Source: Maritalea mobilis | GTDB lineage: Bacteria > Pseudomonadota > Alphaproteobacteria > Rhodobacterales > Rhodobacteraceae | Reading direction: 5' to 3' | Assembly (NCBI RefSeq): GCF_019800885.1 | Contig: NZ_JAHVKE010000004.1 | Span: 1-64,000, forward strand | DNA length: 64,000 nucleotides | Shown here: positions 21,522 to 30,898 of the stretch, one piece after another | Position numbering within the stretch: the stretch's first letter is position 1 | Layout: each line of letters begins with the position of its first letter | Position numbers and translations under genes: made by a program | The notes under the pieces: model-generated | What the model was told of the DNA's origin: nothing | Databases searched by the model: none | What the model saw: only the letters and a program-made list of their open reading frames with translations

Positions 21522-23045
21522 ATGACCGACCTGACCCTGATCCCCGCCGCGCAAGCGCACCTTCCTGCTGACCCGTTCAAGGGGCGGCATCTGATCGATG
21601 GCGCGTGGACGGATAGCGCCGATGGCGCGACCTCGGACCGTTACTCGCCTGCGCATAACGTGCTGGTCAGTGTCGCGGCCAAGGGCGGCGCGGCGGAAAC
21701 CGAAGCCGCGATCTCGGCTGCGCGCCGAGCCTTTGACAACGGAAACTGGTCGCGCTCCTCCGGCAAGGACCGGGCGACGCTGCTTCTGAAAGGGGCGGAC
21801 CTGATCGCGCGTGATATTGACCGGATCGCCCTGATCGAGACGCTGGAAGCCGGCAAGCCGATCAGCCAAGCCAAGGCCGAGATAGAGATCGCCATCGACC
21901 TGTGGCGCTACGCGGCGTCGCTGGCCCGCACGATGAGCGGCGAAAGCCACAACTCGCTTGGACCAGACATGCTGGGCCTTGTCCTGAAAGAGCCGATCGG
22001 GGTTGCGGGCATAATCTGCCCCTGGAATTTCCCGTTCCTGATCGTCAGCCAGAAACTGCCCTTCGCCCTGGCGGCGGGGTGCACGGCGGTTGTGAAGCCT
22101 TCGGAACTCACGCCATCGAGCACGGTCATCCTCGGTGAATTGCTGGTGGAGGCTGGCCTGCCCACCGGTGTCGTCAACATCGTGCTTGGCTATGGCGATC
22201 CCGTGGGGGCGATGCTGTCGACGCATCGGGATGTGGACATGGTTTCCTTCACCGGGTCCACCGCCGTGGGTAAGCGCATCGTGGCCGCTGCCAGCGACAC
22301 GCTGAAAAAGGTCTCGCTCGAACTGGGGGGCAAGAACCCGCAGGTCATCTTCCCCGATGCCGACCTCGACCAAGCCGCCGATGCCATCACGTTCGGCGTC
22401 TACTTCAATGCAGGCGAATGCTGCAATTCGGGCAGTCGCATCATCGTGCATGAAGACGTCGCCGAACAGCTTGTCGAAAAGGTCGTCGCCCTGTCGCGGA
22501 AGGTGCCGTTTGGCGATCCGCTTGACCCGCGGACGCAGGTTGGTGCGATCATTTCGACCGATCACCTCGACAAGATTGATGGCTACGTGCAGGAGGCGGC
22601 CAAATCCGGCGCCGGGATCGCGCTGGGCGGTGGTGTCCTGCGCATCGACGGTCTGGATGGCCAATTCTACCAGCCCACCGTCGTCACCGGCGTAACGCCG
22701 GATATGCCGATCGCGTTGGACGAAGTCTTTGGCCCCGTTCTTTCGGTGCTGACCTTCAAGACCGCAGATGAAGCGATCGCGCTGGCAAATTCGGCCTCCT
22801 ACGGATTGTCGGCCGGCGTCTGGAGCCGTGACGTTTCGACCTGCCTCGACTTTGCCCGTCGCGTCGAGGCTGGTACGGTCTGGTCGAACACCTGGATGGA
22901 CGGATATGCGGAACTGCCCTTCGGGGGCGTCAAGCAGTCCGGGCAGGGGCGCGAACTGGGGCGTTACGGTCTCGAGGAATTCCTTGAAGCGAAAACCGTG
23001 CAGCTTCGGATCGGGGATACTCGGGCAAAATGGGTGGCCGAGTGA
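21522..23045 (+). CDS. Aldehyde dehydrogenase family protein
   Basis: A 507-residue NAD(P)-dependent aldehyde dehydrogenase. Motifs in order: CPWNFPFLI (cofactor site), FTGSTAVGKR, the general base in LELGGKNP, the catalytic cysteine in FNAGECCNSGSR, and EVFGPVLSV. It resembles betaine-aldehyde and gamma-aminobutyraldehyde dehydrogenases more than CoA-acylating enzymes, so it probably makes a free acid that the CoA-transferase of the same operon can activate. It is the last gene of the operon and converges on the LacI gene with only two bases between stops. Confidence 0.9.
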   Translation: MTDLTLIPAAQAHLPADPFKGRHLIDGAWTDSADGATSDRYSPAHNVLVSVAAKGGAAETEAAISAARRAFDNGNWSRSSGKDRATLLLKGADLIARDIDRIALIETLEAGKPISQAKAEIEIAIDLWRYAASLARTMSGESHNSLGPDMLGLVLKEPIGVAGIICPWNFPFLIVSQKLPFALAAGCTAVVKPSELTPSSTVILGELLVEAGLPTGVVNIVLGYGDPVGAMLSTHRDVDMVSFTGSTAVGKRIVAAASDTLKKVSLELGGKNPQVIFPDADLDQAADAITFGVYFNAGECCNSGSRIIVHEDVAEQLVEKVVALSRKVPFGDPLDPRTQVGAIISTDHLDKIDGYVQEAAKSGAGIALGGGVLRIDGLDGQFYQPTVVTGVTPDMPIALDEVFGPVLSVLTFKTADEAIALANSASYGLSAGVWSRDVSTCLDFARRVEAGTVWSNTWMDGYAELPFGGVKQSGQGRELGRYGLEEFLEAKTVQLRIGDTRAKWVAE

Positions 23046-23047
23046 CC

Positions 23048-24097
23048 CTACGCGCCGCCATTCCAGTCGGGCTGACCCGGCTTGAAGAGGATATGAAGAT
23101 CCTCGGGCGGCTCTCCGGCCATGCGGCGCAACAGCATTTCGGCCATGGCGCGACCTGTGGCCCTGAGGTCTTCGAAGACGGTTTCGATGCGCGGGCGGAT
23201 GTTGTCGAAGATGGGCGAGGCGCGCTTGGCCACGACATCGGCGTCGATGCCCGGCGTCGCGCCGGTGTCGACCAGGGCCGCCATCGTGACCAGCGCGGTC
23301 ACTTCGCCCACGCAAATGTAGCCATCGGGTGGGGTCGGGCCGCGTCGGCTTTCGCGCAGGGCCTCGGCAATTTCGGGCGTCGGGCTGTCGAGGGTGACCC
23401 CAGCGACGATTTCATGCTCGATCCCCGCGGCGCGTGCCGCCGACAGGAACCCGTAGCGCAAATGCTGGGTAAAGCTGAACCGATCCTCGGGCAGGATCAG
23501 GCTCAGCCGTCGCCGACCTTTCGTGACGAGGCGTTCGACGGCCTGCCGGGCAAAGGCTTCGTTGTCGAAATCGACCCAGGCATGGGGCGTGGTGAAATCC
23601 GTTCGGCCATGGCTGACGAAGGGAAAACCGCTCTCCATCAACAGGCGCGCGCGCGGGTCGAAGCATTCCGTTCGCGTGAACAGGATGCCGTCGGCAAGAT
23701 TGTTGCGCATGATGTTGCGGACAAGGTCGAGACGGTCTTCACCGATGTCGTCGGGCACGACGGTGACGGAATATCCCGTGCCGCGCAGAACCTCGGTGAT
23801 CCCGCTGAGAAACTCGTGGGTGAAGCCAAGAAATTCATGTTCGGTATTGAGCAACAGCGACACGACCTGCGTGCGGCCCGTCCGCAGGCGGCGGGCGGCC
23901 CTGTCCGGCACATAGCCAAGGCGTTCGGCGGCTTCGGCAACCGTCTTGCGGGTTTTCAGCGCGATTCGCGGATCGTCGGACAGCGCGCGCGACACCGTTG
24001 CCACGGAAAACCCGGTCGCCTGCGCAACAGTCCGCAGAGTCGGTCGTTCGGTCGGCGCCTCGATGGGCAGCGTTTGCGTCTCTGGCGGACGGGTCAT
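23048..24097 (-). CDS. LacI-family regulator of the sugar ABC operon
   Basis: About 349 residues from ATG 24097. The N-terminal helix-turn-helix reads LRTVAQATGFSVATVSRAL with hinge AARRLRTGRTQVVSLLL, followed by a periplasmic-binding-like effector domain. It is transcribed divergently from the sugar ABC transporter, whose control region carries two AACGTTTCAAT copies; this resembles AglR-type control of sugar uptake in Rhodobacterales and rhizobia. Two starts are possible, 24097 (MTRPPE) and 24133 (MAAEPRR); neither has a good ribosome-binding site. The longer form would begin 12 bases from an operator copy. Confidence 0.88.
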   Translation of the reverse strand: MTRPPETQTLPIEAPTERPTLRTVAQATGFSVATVSRALSDDPRIALKTRKTVAEAAERLGYVPDRAARRLRTGRTQVVSLLLNTEHEFLGFTHEFLSGITEVLRGTGYSVTVVPDDIGEDRLDLVRNIMRNNLADGILFTRTECFDPRARLLMESGFPFVSHGRTDFTTPHAWVDFDNEAFARQAVERLVTKGRRRLSLILPEDRFSFTQHLRYGFLSAARAAGIEHEIVAGVTLDSPTPEIAEALRESRRGPTPPDGYICVGEVTALVTMAALVDTGATPGIDADVVAKRASPIFDNIRPRIETVFEDLRATGRAMAEMLLRRMAGEPPEDLHILFKPGQPDWNGGA

Positions 24098-24144
24098 GCG
24101 GGTGGCTCGCGCTCTGCGTGGTTCGGCCGCCATAATGCAGGGGA

Positions 24145-24291
24145 ATTCAAACGTTTCAATAGACCATCTGCGCTGCGTTCGCATTGCCGCGCTGCAGAAA
24201 TCCGTAATGATTATAGGCCTATGACAACTATTCCGGGGAATCCACCGAAACAATTTTCGGTTGACTTGGCCCCAAATTATAACGTTTCAAT
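24145..24291. promoter_or_regulatory. Divergent control region with two AACGTTTCAAT sites
   Basis: The 11-mer AACGTTTCAAT occurs at 24150-24160, within the palindromic context TTCAAACGTTTCAA, and at 24281-24291, just upstream of the ABC operon. A -35-like TTGACT lies at 24261-24266. The central CG within AAACGTTT is typical of LacI-family operators. The divergent LacI gene (23048-24097) is the likely ligand-responsive repressor, and the left copy could give autoregulation. Confidence 0.62.
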
Positions 24292-24334
24292 CCGTCAGTC
24301 CTAAATCGGACCTTGGTCAACAGGGAGGAACACG

Positions 24335-25585
24335 ATGACCATGCTCAAGCAACTTCAATTCACGGCGGCCGCTGTTGCGTTGTCCACCACCGCGGTGGCA
24401 GCGCAAGAGGTCGAGGTGCTGCACTGGTGGACCTCGGGCGGTGAAGCGGCAGCCCTCAACGTCCTGCGAGAAGACCTGTCCGGGCAGGGCGTCGAATGGA
24501 TGGACATGCCGGTTGCCGGTGGCGGCGGCTCGGACGCCATGACCGTGCTGCGTGCCCGCGTCACCTCGGGCAACCCGCCGACCGCCGTGCAGATGCTCGG
24601 CTTCTCCATTCAGGACTGGGCCGCCGAGGGCGTGCTTGCCAATCTCGACGAGCTGGCCGCCGAACAGAACTGGGGCGAGGTCGTGCCCGAGGCGCTGCAG
24701 CGCTTCTCGACCTATGACGGCAGCTGGGTTGCGGCGCCGGTCAACGTCCACTCCACAAACTGGGTCTGGGCCAACACCGCGCTGATGGAAGAGCTTGGCA
24801 TCGAACAACCCACCACTTGGGAAGAGTTCGTCGCCGCAATGCAGACCGCGCAGGATGCCGGCTACACGGCGCTCGCCCATGGTGGTCAGGCCTGGCAGGA
24901 CGCGACCATCTTCGACTCGATGGTCATGGGCGTCGGTGGCCCCGACTTCTATCAAGCCTCGATGGTCGATCTCGACCCCGAGGCGCTCGGCTCCGAAACG
25001 ATGGTCGAAGCCTTCGAGCGCATGGCGACCTTGCGTGGTTTCGTCGATGACAACTTCTCGGGCCGTGACTGGAACCTCGCCACCGCGATGGTGGTCAATG
25101 GCGAAGCGCTCTTCCAGATCATGGGCGACTGGGCCAAGGGTGAATTCGTGAATGCGGGTCAGACCGCTGGCGACGAATTCCAGTGTTTCCGCGTGCCCGG
25201 CACCGAAGGCACCGTGACCTTCAACTCGGACCAGTTCGCCATGTTCGCGGTGGAAGATGCCGACGCGCAGGCCGCGCAGCTTGCCATGGCCTCGGCCGTG
25301 ATGAGCCCCGAGTTCCAGATCGCCTTCAACCTCGTCAAGGGCTCGGTCCCGGCGCGTACCGACATCCCGTCGGATCAGTTCGACGCTTGTGGCCAGATGG
25401 GCATGGCGCAGCTGGCCGAAGCTGCTGCGAACGGTGCGCTCTTCGGGTCGATGGCGCATGGTCACGCCAACAACCCGTCCGTGCAGAACGCGATGTACGA
25501 CGTCATCACCGCCCATTTCAACGGCGAGTATGATGCGGCCACTGCTGCCGAAGAACTGGTGACTGCCGTCGAGATCGCCCAGTAA
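24335..25585 (+). CDS. Sugar ABC transporter substrate-binding protein
   Basis: A 416-residue periplasmic receptor of the extracellular solute-binding family 1. The signal peptide (about 1-23) ends near VAAQE. The mature start [19 protein letters not shown] resembles glucose/mannose receptors of the GtsA and Thermus type. The gene is preceded by GGGAGGA. It leads a four-gene operon: receptor, two permeases, ATPase. A strong GC hairpin after the stop likely stabilises this upstream part of the message. Glucose, mannose or a glucoside is the best guess; the flanking enzyme operons favour an unusual sugar or glycoside. Confidence 0.9.
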   Translation: MTMLKQLQFTAAAVALSTTAVAAQEVEVLHWWTSGGEAAALNVLREDLSGQGVEWMDMPVAGGGGSDAMTVLRARVTSGNPPTAVQMLGFSIQDWAAEGVLANLDELAAEQNWGEVVPEALQRFSTYDGSWVAAPVNVHSTNWVWANTALMEELGIEQPTTWEEFVAAMQTAQDAGYTALAHGGQAWQDATIFDSMVMGVGGPDFYQASMVDLDPEALGSETMVEAFERMATLRGFVDDNFSGRDWNLATAMVVNGEALFQIMGDWAKGEFVNAGQTAGDEFQCFRVPGTEGTVTFNSDQFAMFAVEDADAQAAQLAMASAVMSPEFQIAFNLVKGSVPARTDIPSDQFDACGQMGMAQLAEAAANGALFGSMAHGHANNPSVQNAMYDVITAHFNGEYDAATAAEELVTAVEIAQ

Positions 25586-25599
25586 TCCTGGCGATCTCA

Positions 25600-25626
25600 G
25601 GGCCGGCCCCGAGTATGGGCCGGCCC
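25600..25626 (+). other. Intercistronic GC hairpin after the receptor gene
   Basis: GGGCCGGCCC occurs at 25600-25609 and again at 25617-25626. Because it is self-complementary, the copies form a 10-base stem with a seven-base loop. No T-run follows, so it is more likely a 3'-end stabiliser raising receptor messenger levels than a terminator. Confidence 0.6.
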
Positions 25627-25678
25627 GACACCGGGCCGTTTGCCCGACGCCATCCGACAGACAGGGGAGGGGGCCGCG

Positions 25679-26575
25679 ATGGCCGCAGCCGACACACGCG
25701 CGGATTTCCGGACGCGTATGCAGAACTGGCTTCCGAAGATCGTGCTCGCGCCGTCCGTGACGCTGATGCTGATCTTCGTCTACGGGTTCATCTTCTACAC
25801 GATTTACCTGAGCTTCACCGGCAGCCGCATGTTGCCGTCCTATGACTGGGTGGGTCTGCGCAATTACGAAAACCTGTTTCGCCTGTCCCATTGGGAAATC
25901 GCGATCACGAACCTTGGCATCTTCGCCTCGCTCTACATCATCATCTGCACGCTGATCGGCCTGTCGCTGGCGATTTTCCTCGACCAGAAGATCCGCGGCG
26001 AAGGGTTTCTGCGCCCGATCTACCTTTATCCGATGGCGCTCAGCTTCATCGTGACGGGTACGGCATGGAAATGGCTGCTCGACCCGGGCATCGGGATCGA
26101 GGCCACGATGCAGACCTGGGGGTTCACGGAATTCACCTTCAACTGGATCAAGGATCGCGACATGGCGATCTACACCATCGTCATCGCCGCCGTCTGGCAA
26201 ACCAGCGGCTTCGTCATGGCGATGTTCCTTGCGGGGCTGCGCGGCATCGACAACGAGATCCTGAAAGCTGCGCAGATGGACGGGGCCTCGAACTGGAGCC
26301 TCTATCGTCGGATCATCATCCCGCAACTGCGTCCGGCCTTCCTGTCGGCCTTCGTGATCCTCTCCCACCTCGCCATCAAGTCTTATGACCTTGTCATCGC
26401 GATGACCGATGGCGGGCCGGGGCGCGCGACCGAATTGCCGGCGACCTTCATGTATTCCTACACCTTCACGCGCAACCAGATGGGGATCGGTGCGTCTTCC
26501 GCCGTCATCATGCTGATGACGATCGCGGCGATCATGATCCCCTATCTCTACGCCGAACTGCGGGAGAAGAAGTGA
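25679..26575 (+). CDS. Sugar ABC transporter permease (MalF-like)
   Basis: A 298-residue inner-membrane permease with about six helices. The ATPase-contacting EAA loop is EILKAAQMDGASNWSLYRRI around residues 195-215. It forms the translocation pore with the next gene product. ATG at 25679 follows GGGGAGGGGG and gives the conserved N-terminus; the frame 13 codons further upstream is less likely. Its stop overlaps the following ATG by one base (TGATG). Confidence 0.92.
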   Translation: MAAADTRADFRTRMQNWLPKIVLAPSVTLMLIFVYGFIFYTIYLSFTGSRMLPSYDWVGLRNYENLFRLSHWEIAITNLGIFASLYIIICTLIGLSLAIFLDQKIRGEGFLRPIYLYPMALSFIVTGTAWKWLLDPGIGIEATMQTWGFTEFTFNWIKDRDMAIYTIVIAAVWQTSGFVMAMFLAGLRGIDNEILKAAQMDGASNWSLYRRIIIPQLRPAFLSAFVILSHLAIKSYDLVIAMTDGGPGRATELPATFMYSYTFTRNQMGIGASSAVIMLMTIAAIMIPYLYAELREKK

Positions 26576-27456
26576 TGTCCGTCGCCACGCAAGACACCGC
26601 GATCCGCACCGGGCGCGTCACCCGCACCTTCATCTACGTTTTCCTGCTCGTCTTTGCGCTGTTCTACCTGCTGCCGTTCCTGGTGATGGTGCTGAACTCG
26701 CTGAAGCCGCTGGAGGAAATCACCAGCGGCAACATGATCGCGCTGCCGCAGGACTGGACGATCGCGCCTTGGCTGTCGGCATGGTCGACGGCGCAGATCG
26801 GGGTCGAGCCGACGGGCCTGCGCCCGTATTTCTGGAACTCGATCAAGATGGTCGTGCCGGCGGTCGCCATCTCGACGGTCCTCGGCGCGCTGAACGGTTA
26901 TGTCCTGACCAAATGGCGCTTCCGCTTCGACACGATCCTGTTCGGCCTGATGCTGTTTGCCTGCTTCATCCCGTTCCAGATCGTGCTGATCCCCATGGCG
27001 CGTATCCTGGGCGAGCTTGGCATCGCGGGCACGACCACGGGGCTGATCCTCGTGCACGTGGTCTATGGCCTCGGCTTCTCGACCCTCTATTTCCGCAACT
27101 ACTACGCCGCCTTCCCGACCGAGTTGGTGCGGGCGGCGCAGATCGACGGGGCCGGGTTCTTCCAGATTTTCTGGCGCATCCTGTTGCCCAGTTCCGGGCC
27201 GATCATCGTGGTCTGCGTGATCTGGCAGTTCACCAACATCTGGAACGACTTCCTTTTCGGGGCGTCGTTCGCCAGCGGCGGGGCGGCGCCGATGACGGTC
27301 GCGCTCAACAACCTCGTCAACTCGTCCACGGGCGTGGCGGAATACAACGTCCACTTTGCCGGCGCGATCATGGCCGCCGGTCCCACGCTCCTCGTTTACA
27401 TCGTCGCCGGTCGCTACTTCGTGCGCGGCCTCATGGCTGGCTCGGTCAAGGGATAA
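26575..27456 (+). CDS. Sugar ABC transporter permease (MalG-like)
   Basis: A 293-residue permease of the MalG group with six predicted helices, beginning FIYVFLLVFALFYLLPFLVMV. The EAA loop is ELVRAAQIDGAGFFQIFWRI near residue 185. It pairs with the upstream permease and the MalK-like ATPase. ATG at 26575 shares a base with the preceding stop; a GTG one codon earlier is also in frame but less likely. The C-terminus FVRGLMAGSVKG is the usual end for this group. Confidence 0.92.
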   Translation: MSVATQDTAIRTGRVTRTFIYVFLLVFALFYLLPFLVMVLNSLKPLEEITSGNMIALPQDWTIAPWLSAWSTAQIGVEPTGLRPYFWNSIKMVVPAVAISTVLGALNGYVLTKWRFRFDTILFGLMLFACFIPFQIVLIPMARILGELGIAGTTTGLILVHVVYGLGFSTLYFRNYYAAFPTELVRAAQIDGAGFFQIFWRILLPSSGPIIVVCVIWQFTNIWNDFLFGASFASGGAAPMTVALNNLVNSSTGVAEYNVHFAGAIMAAGPTLLVYIVAGRYFVRGLMAGSVKG

Positions 27457-27462
27457 GCAACC

Positions 27463-28578
27463 ATGGGTTTTCTGGATATCAATGGCGTCACCAAGGCTTA
27501 CGGGGCGGTCGAGGTTCTGCACCATGTCGACATCTCGGTCGATGAGGGCGAGTTCCTGGTGCTCGTCGGCCCGTCGGGCTGTGGCAAGTCCACGCTCCTC
27601 AACATGATCGCGGGGCTGGAGGGGATCACCTCGGGCGATATCTCGATCAAGGATACCGTGATGAACGGGGTTCACCCGTCCAAGCGCAACATCGCGATGG
27701 TGTTCCAGTCCTACGCGCTCTACCCGAACATGACGGTGGGCCAGAACATCACCTTCGGGCTGGAAATGCATGGCACCCCCAAGGAGGAGCGCGAGCGCAA
27801 GATGCGCGAGGTGTCGCAACTCCTGCAGATCGAGAACCTCCTCGACCGCAAGCCGGGGCAGCTCTCGGGCGGTCAACGTCAGCGGGTTGCGATGGGCCGG
27901 GCGCTTGTGCGGGACCCGGACGTGTTCCTGTTCGACGAGCCGCTGTCGAACCTCGACGCCAAGCTGCGTGTCGACATGCGGACCGAGATCAAGAAGCTGC
28001 ACCAGAAGCTGGGCACCACGATCGTCTACGTCACCCATGACCAGATCGAGGCCATGACCCTGTCGACGCGGATCGCTGTGATGAACAAGGGGTATGTGCA
28101 GCAGCTCGGCACTCCGAAGGAGATCTATGACAACCCCGCCAATGTCTTCGTCGCGACATTCATGGGATCGCCCGCGATGAACGTCCTTCCGACAAAGCTT
28201 GAGGATCGGAACGGCGCGCTTCACGCGGTGCTGAGCGGGGCCGAGGGGCAGGAGGTCATCTTGCGGATCGACGACGCGCCCGCGGCTTACGGGGCCTACA
28301 AGGGGCGCGAGGTGCTGCTTGGCATTCGCCCCGAGGCGATCACCGATCCCGAAGGTGCGGACCGCAACGCCCGGAATATCCAATCGCTGACGAATATCGT
28401 TGGCGTAACGGAACCTGCCGGGGCCGATACCTTCGTGACCATGCATGTTTCGAAACGGGATTGCATCGCGCGGATGCGTGCAGACGCGGATGTTCATCCG
28501 GGCCGGCCCTTCGAATTCGCGGTGAACATGGACAAGGCCGTGCTGTTCGATCCCGAAACCGAAAATCGTATCGGATAA
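27463..28578 (+). CDS. Sugar ABC transporter ATP-binding protein (MalK/UgpC-like)
   Basis: A 371-residue ATPase. The nucleotide-binding domain (about 1-235) has Walker A GPSGCGKST, Q-loop FQSYALYP, signature LSGGQRQRVAMGRA, Walker B VFLFDEPLSNLD and switch histidine THDQ. The C-terminal regulatory TOBE/OB domain (about 240-371) contains GIRPEAI. It energises import by the two permeases upstream. It ends the ABC operon and is followed immediately by an intrinsic terminator. One ATPase of this type may also serve other carbohydrate transporters. Confidence 0.94.
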   Translation: MGFLDINGVTKAYGAVEVLHHVDISVDEGEFLVLVGPSGCGKSTLLNMIAGLEGITSGDISIKDTVMNGVHPSKRNIAMVFQSYALYPNMTVGQNITFGLEMHGTPKEERERKMREVSQLLQIENLLDRKPGQLSGGQRQRVAMGRALVRDPDVFLFDEPLSNLDAKLRVDMRTEIKKLHQKLGTTIVYVTHDQIEAMTLSTRIAVMNKGYVQQLGTPKEIYDNPANVFVATFMGSPAMNVLPTKLEDRNGALHAVLSGAEGQEVILRIDDAPAAYGAYKGREVLLGIRPEAITDPEGADRNARNIQSLTNIVGVTEPAGADTFVTMHVSKRDCIARMRADADVHPGRPFEFAVNMDKAVLFDPETENRIG

Positions 28579-28584
28579 AGACTG

Positions 28585-28612
28585 CCGCCCCTTTCCGGGG
28601 GCGGTTTGATTT
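28585..28612 (+). terminator. Intrinsic terminator of the sugar ABC operon
   Basis: CCGCCCC (28585-28591) pairs with GGGGCGG (28598-28604) around a six-base loop, followed by TTTGATTTG. It lies six bases after the ATPase stop. It separates the transporter transcript from the second enzyme operon, whose operator begins at 28617. Confidence 0.8.
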
Positions 28613-28616
28613 GCTA

Positions 28617-28630
28617 TTGGAACGATCCAA
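28617..28630 (+). promoter_or_regulatory. LacI-type operator of the second enzyme operon
   Basis: TTGGAACGATCCAA, identical to both copies at 18119 and 18145. A possible -35 TTGATT lies at 28606-28611 and a possible -10 AATAAG at 28629-28634, so the site fills the promoter spacer as at the first operon. The operon it precedes encodes a LacI protein (33665-34678), suggesting autoregulation plus control of the operon 10 kb upstream. Confidence 0.72.
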
Positions 28631-28657
28631 TAAGCATGCAGATTGGGAGGTCGGCGC

Positions 28658-30133
28658 GTGACCGACGTGGTCATCATCGGATCGGGAATGGGGGGCGCCA
28701 CGCTGGCGGCGGCACTGGCCCCAACCGGTGCGCGGATCACGATTCTCGAACGTGGCCACCAGATCCCCGACGATGCGCCGGCCCGTGACCCGTGGCGCAT
28801 CTATGTGAATTCGGCCTTCCGGTCGGACGAGACATGGCTGGACGAGGCCGGGCGCCCATTCGAGCCGGGGAATTACTACAATGTCGGGGGTAACACGAAG
28901 CTCTATGGCGGGGTGCTGATCCGCTACCGCGCCGAGGACTTCGAAGAACAGCACCACGCAGGCGGCCTCTCGCCAGCGTGGCCATTTCGCTACGATGAAC
29001 TGGCGCCGTGGTATGACCGGGCCGAGCAACTGTACCAAGTGCGCGGCGATGCGAGTAGCGACGCGACCGAGCCGCCGCATGGCCAGCCCTACCCGTATCC
29101 CCCCATCCCGGATGAACCGGCCGTGGCGGAGGTGCGCGCGCGCCTCGAACGCGTGGGCGTTCGGCCCTTCACCCTGCCGCTTGGCGTCGATCTGAACCGC
29201 TGGCTGGCGGGCGGTGCGACCGGCTGGGATGGCTACCCGGATACGCGATGCGGCAAGATGGATGCCGAGACCTGCGGCCTCGCCGAAGCCCTGCGGCACG
29301 AGACTGTCGAGTTGATCACCGGGGCCGAAGTGATGGGGTTGACCGTGGGCGCGGATAACAAGCGGATCGGCGAGGTCATCTACCGGAAAGACGGTGAGGA
29401 ACATCGCTTGCGACCGGCCCTCGTGGCGCTTTGTGCCGGGGCAGTGCAGTCTGCCGCGTTGCTACTGCGCTCGGGCATCGCGAACAGCTCGGACCGGGTT
29501 GGGCGCTGTTTCATGAACCACAACGCAACCGCGATGATCGCCATCGACCCGCGGTTCCGGAATGATGCGATCTATCAGAAAACCTGGGGTATCAACGCCT
29601 GGTATCACTCCGATGGCGCAGGCGGCCCGCCCTTGGGCAACGTCCAGCTTTTGGGCCGTGTCACGCCGGATATTCTCAAGACGCAGGTGCCGCGTTTGCC
29701 CATGCCGCTGGCCCGGTGGGTGTCGGGCCACGCCATCGACCTCTACCTGATTTCCGAGGACCTGCCGGACCCCGAAAGCCGCGTCGTTCTGAACGGGGGC
29801 AAGGTGCAACTGCTTTGGCGCCGTTCGAACATGGCCGCGCATAAGGGGTTGGTCGCCAAAACGAAAGAGACGATGAAGAAGGCAGGGTTCCCCATCGTTC
29901 TTTCGCGCCTTTTCGACGGCCGGGTGCCGTCGCATCAATGCGGCACGGTTCGCTTGGGGGGCGATCCGCAGAACTCGGTCGTCGATCCGCAGTGCCGATC
30001 CTGGGATCATCCGAACCTTTTTGTTGCAGATGCAGGGGCCTTGCCGACCTCGGCGGCGGTTAACCCGTCGCTGACCGTGGCCGCGCTGGCGCTGCGTGCG
30101 GCGGAGACCATCAAGAAGGAGATCGCGGCATGA
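28658..30133 (+). CDS. GMC-family FAD oxidoreductase, sugar/glucoside oxidase-like
   Basis: A 491-residue flavoprotein. The FAD-binding start is VVIIGSGMGGATLAAAL, followed by NVGGNTKLYGGVL and a C-terminal GTVRLGGDPQNSVVD and AAVNPSLTVAALALRAA, as in GMC enzymes of the pyranose-oxidase/sugar-dehydrogenase branch. HQCGT near residue 432 provides the expected active-site histidine. The domain between about 95 and 280 includes DTRCGKMDAETC. No signal peptide is seen, so it should be cytoplasmic. The start is GTG at 28658 after GGGAGG; a TTG 15 bases earlier would overlap that site. Oxidation of a sugar ring hydroxyl, for instance at C3, is a reasonable hypothesis. It overlaps the next gene (ATGA). 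Confidence 0.85.
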   Translation: MTDVVIIGSGMGGATLAAALAPTGARITILERGHQIPDDAPARDPWRIYVNSAFRSDETWLDEAGRPFEPGNYYNVGGNTKLYGGVLIRYRAEDFEEQHHAGGLSPAWPFRYDELAPWYDRAEQLYQVRGDASSDATEPPHGQPYPYPPIPDEPAVAEVRARLERVGVRPFTLPLGVDLNRWLAGGATGWDGYPDTRCGKMDAETCGLAEALRHETVELITGAEVMGLTVGADNKRIGEVIYRKDGEEHRLRPALVALCAGAVQSAALLLRSGIANSSDRVGRCFMNHNATAMIAIDPRFRNDAIYQKTWGINAWYHSDGAGGPPLGNVQLLGRVTPDILKTQVPRLPMPLARWVSGHAIDLYLISEDLPDPESRVVLNGGKVQLLWRRSNMAAHKGLVAKTKETMKKAGFPIVLSRLFDGRVPSHQCGTVRLGGDPQNSVVDPQCRSWDHPNLFVADAGALPTSAAVNPSLTVAALALRAAETIKKEIAA

Positions 30134-30888
30134 CGCGCATGGCACTCATCACCGGGGGGCAACAAGGGATCGGCCTTGGGGTCGCGCGCGCCCTGGTGGA
30201 CGCAGGCTGGCGCGTGGCGCTGGCGGCTGAATTGGCGGACGCTGCCGAGGCGGTCCGGGCGGCTCTTGCAGAGCTTGGAGAGGCGGCCAGTTACCACCAG
30301 CACGACCTGCGACAGATCGAGGACGGATCAGGCCTGATCGACGCCGTCGAACAGGCGCATGGACCCATCACCACTTTCGTATCGAATGCCGGCGTGCCAG
30401 CGATGCAGCGCGGTGACCTTTTGGAGATGACGCCCGAAAGTTTCGATCGCTGCATGGATGTGAACCTGCGCGGCGCGTTCTTTCTTGCACAAGAAGTTGC
30501 AAGGCGGATGCTCAGGGCCACGAGCGGTCCTTACCGCTCGATCCATTTCGTCACCTCGGTTAGCGCGTCCATGGTCTCAGCCGACCGTGCGGAATACTGC
30601 ATCTCCAAGGCCGGGGCCTCGATGATGGCGCAAAGCTTCGCCGCCCGCCTCGCGCCAGAGGGGATCGGCGTGTTCGAGCTGCGCCCCGGCATCATCGCCA
30701 CGCCCATGACCGCGCCTGTCGCCGAACGATACGATGACCGCATCGCGGGCGGTCTCGTTCCCGCTGGCCGTTGGGGGCAACCCGCAGATATCGGCGCGGT
30801 CGTGGTGCCGCTGGCCGAAGGGCGTTTCGATTTCGCAACCGGCGCCGTCATCCCGGTGGATGGCGGCCTTTCGATCCATCGTCTGTAA
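30130..30888 (+). CDS. Short-chain dehydrogenase/reductase
   Basis: A 252-residue classical SDR. Cofactor motif TGGQQGIG near residue 8, VSNAGVP near 85, catalytic serine in FVTSVSAS and the YxxxK pair in EYCISKAG. The C-terminal GAVIPVDGGLSIHRL is the usual FabG-like end. It reduces or oxidises a carbonyl/hydroxyl with NAD(P). Its start overlaps the GMC oxidoreductase stop (ATGA), so it probably acts on that enzyme's product. Specific substrate unknown. Confidence 0.88.
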   Translation: MTRMALITGGQQGIGLGVARALVDAGWRVALAAELADAAEAVRAALAELGEAASYHQHDLRQIEDGSGLIDAVEQAHGPITTFVSNAGVPAMQRGDLLEMTPESFDRCMDVNLRGAFFLAQEVARRMLRATSGPYRSIHFVTSVSASMVSADRAEYCISKAGASMMAQSFAARLAPEGIGVFELRPGIIATPMTAPVAERYDDRIAGGLVPAGRWGQPADIGAVVVPLAEGRFDFATGAVIPVDGGLSIHRL

Positions 30889-30898
30889 GGGGGCAGGG

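Noticed and set aside
25600-25626. Terminator after the sugar receptor gene
   Set aside because: The stem is strong but no T-run follows and the downstream permease genes need the transcript, so it is recorded as a stabilising hairpin instead.
28643-28657. TTG at 28643 as the start of the first GMC oxidoreductase
   Set aside because: That codon overlaps the GGGAGG ribosome-binding site correctly spaced for GTG at 28658, and the five extra residues are not part of the FAD motif.
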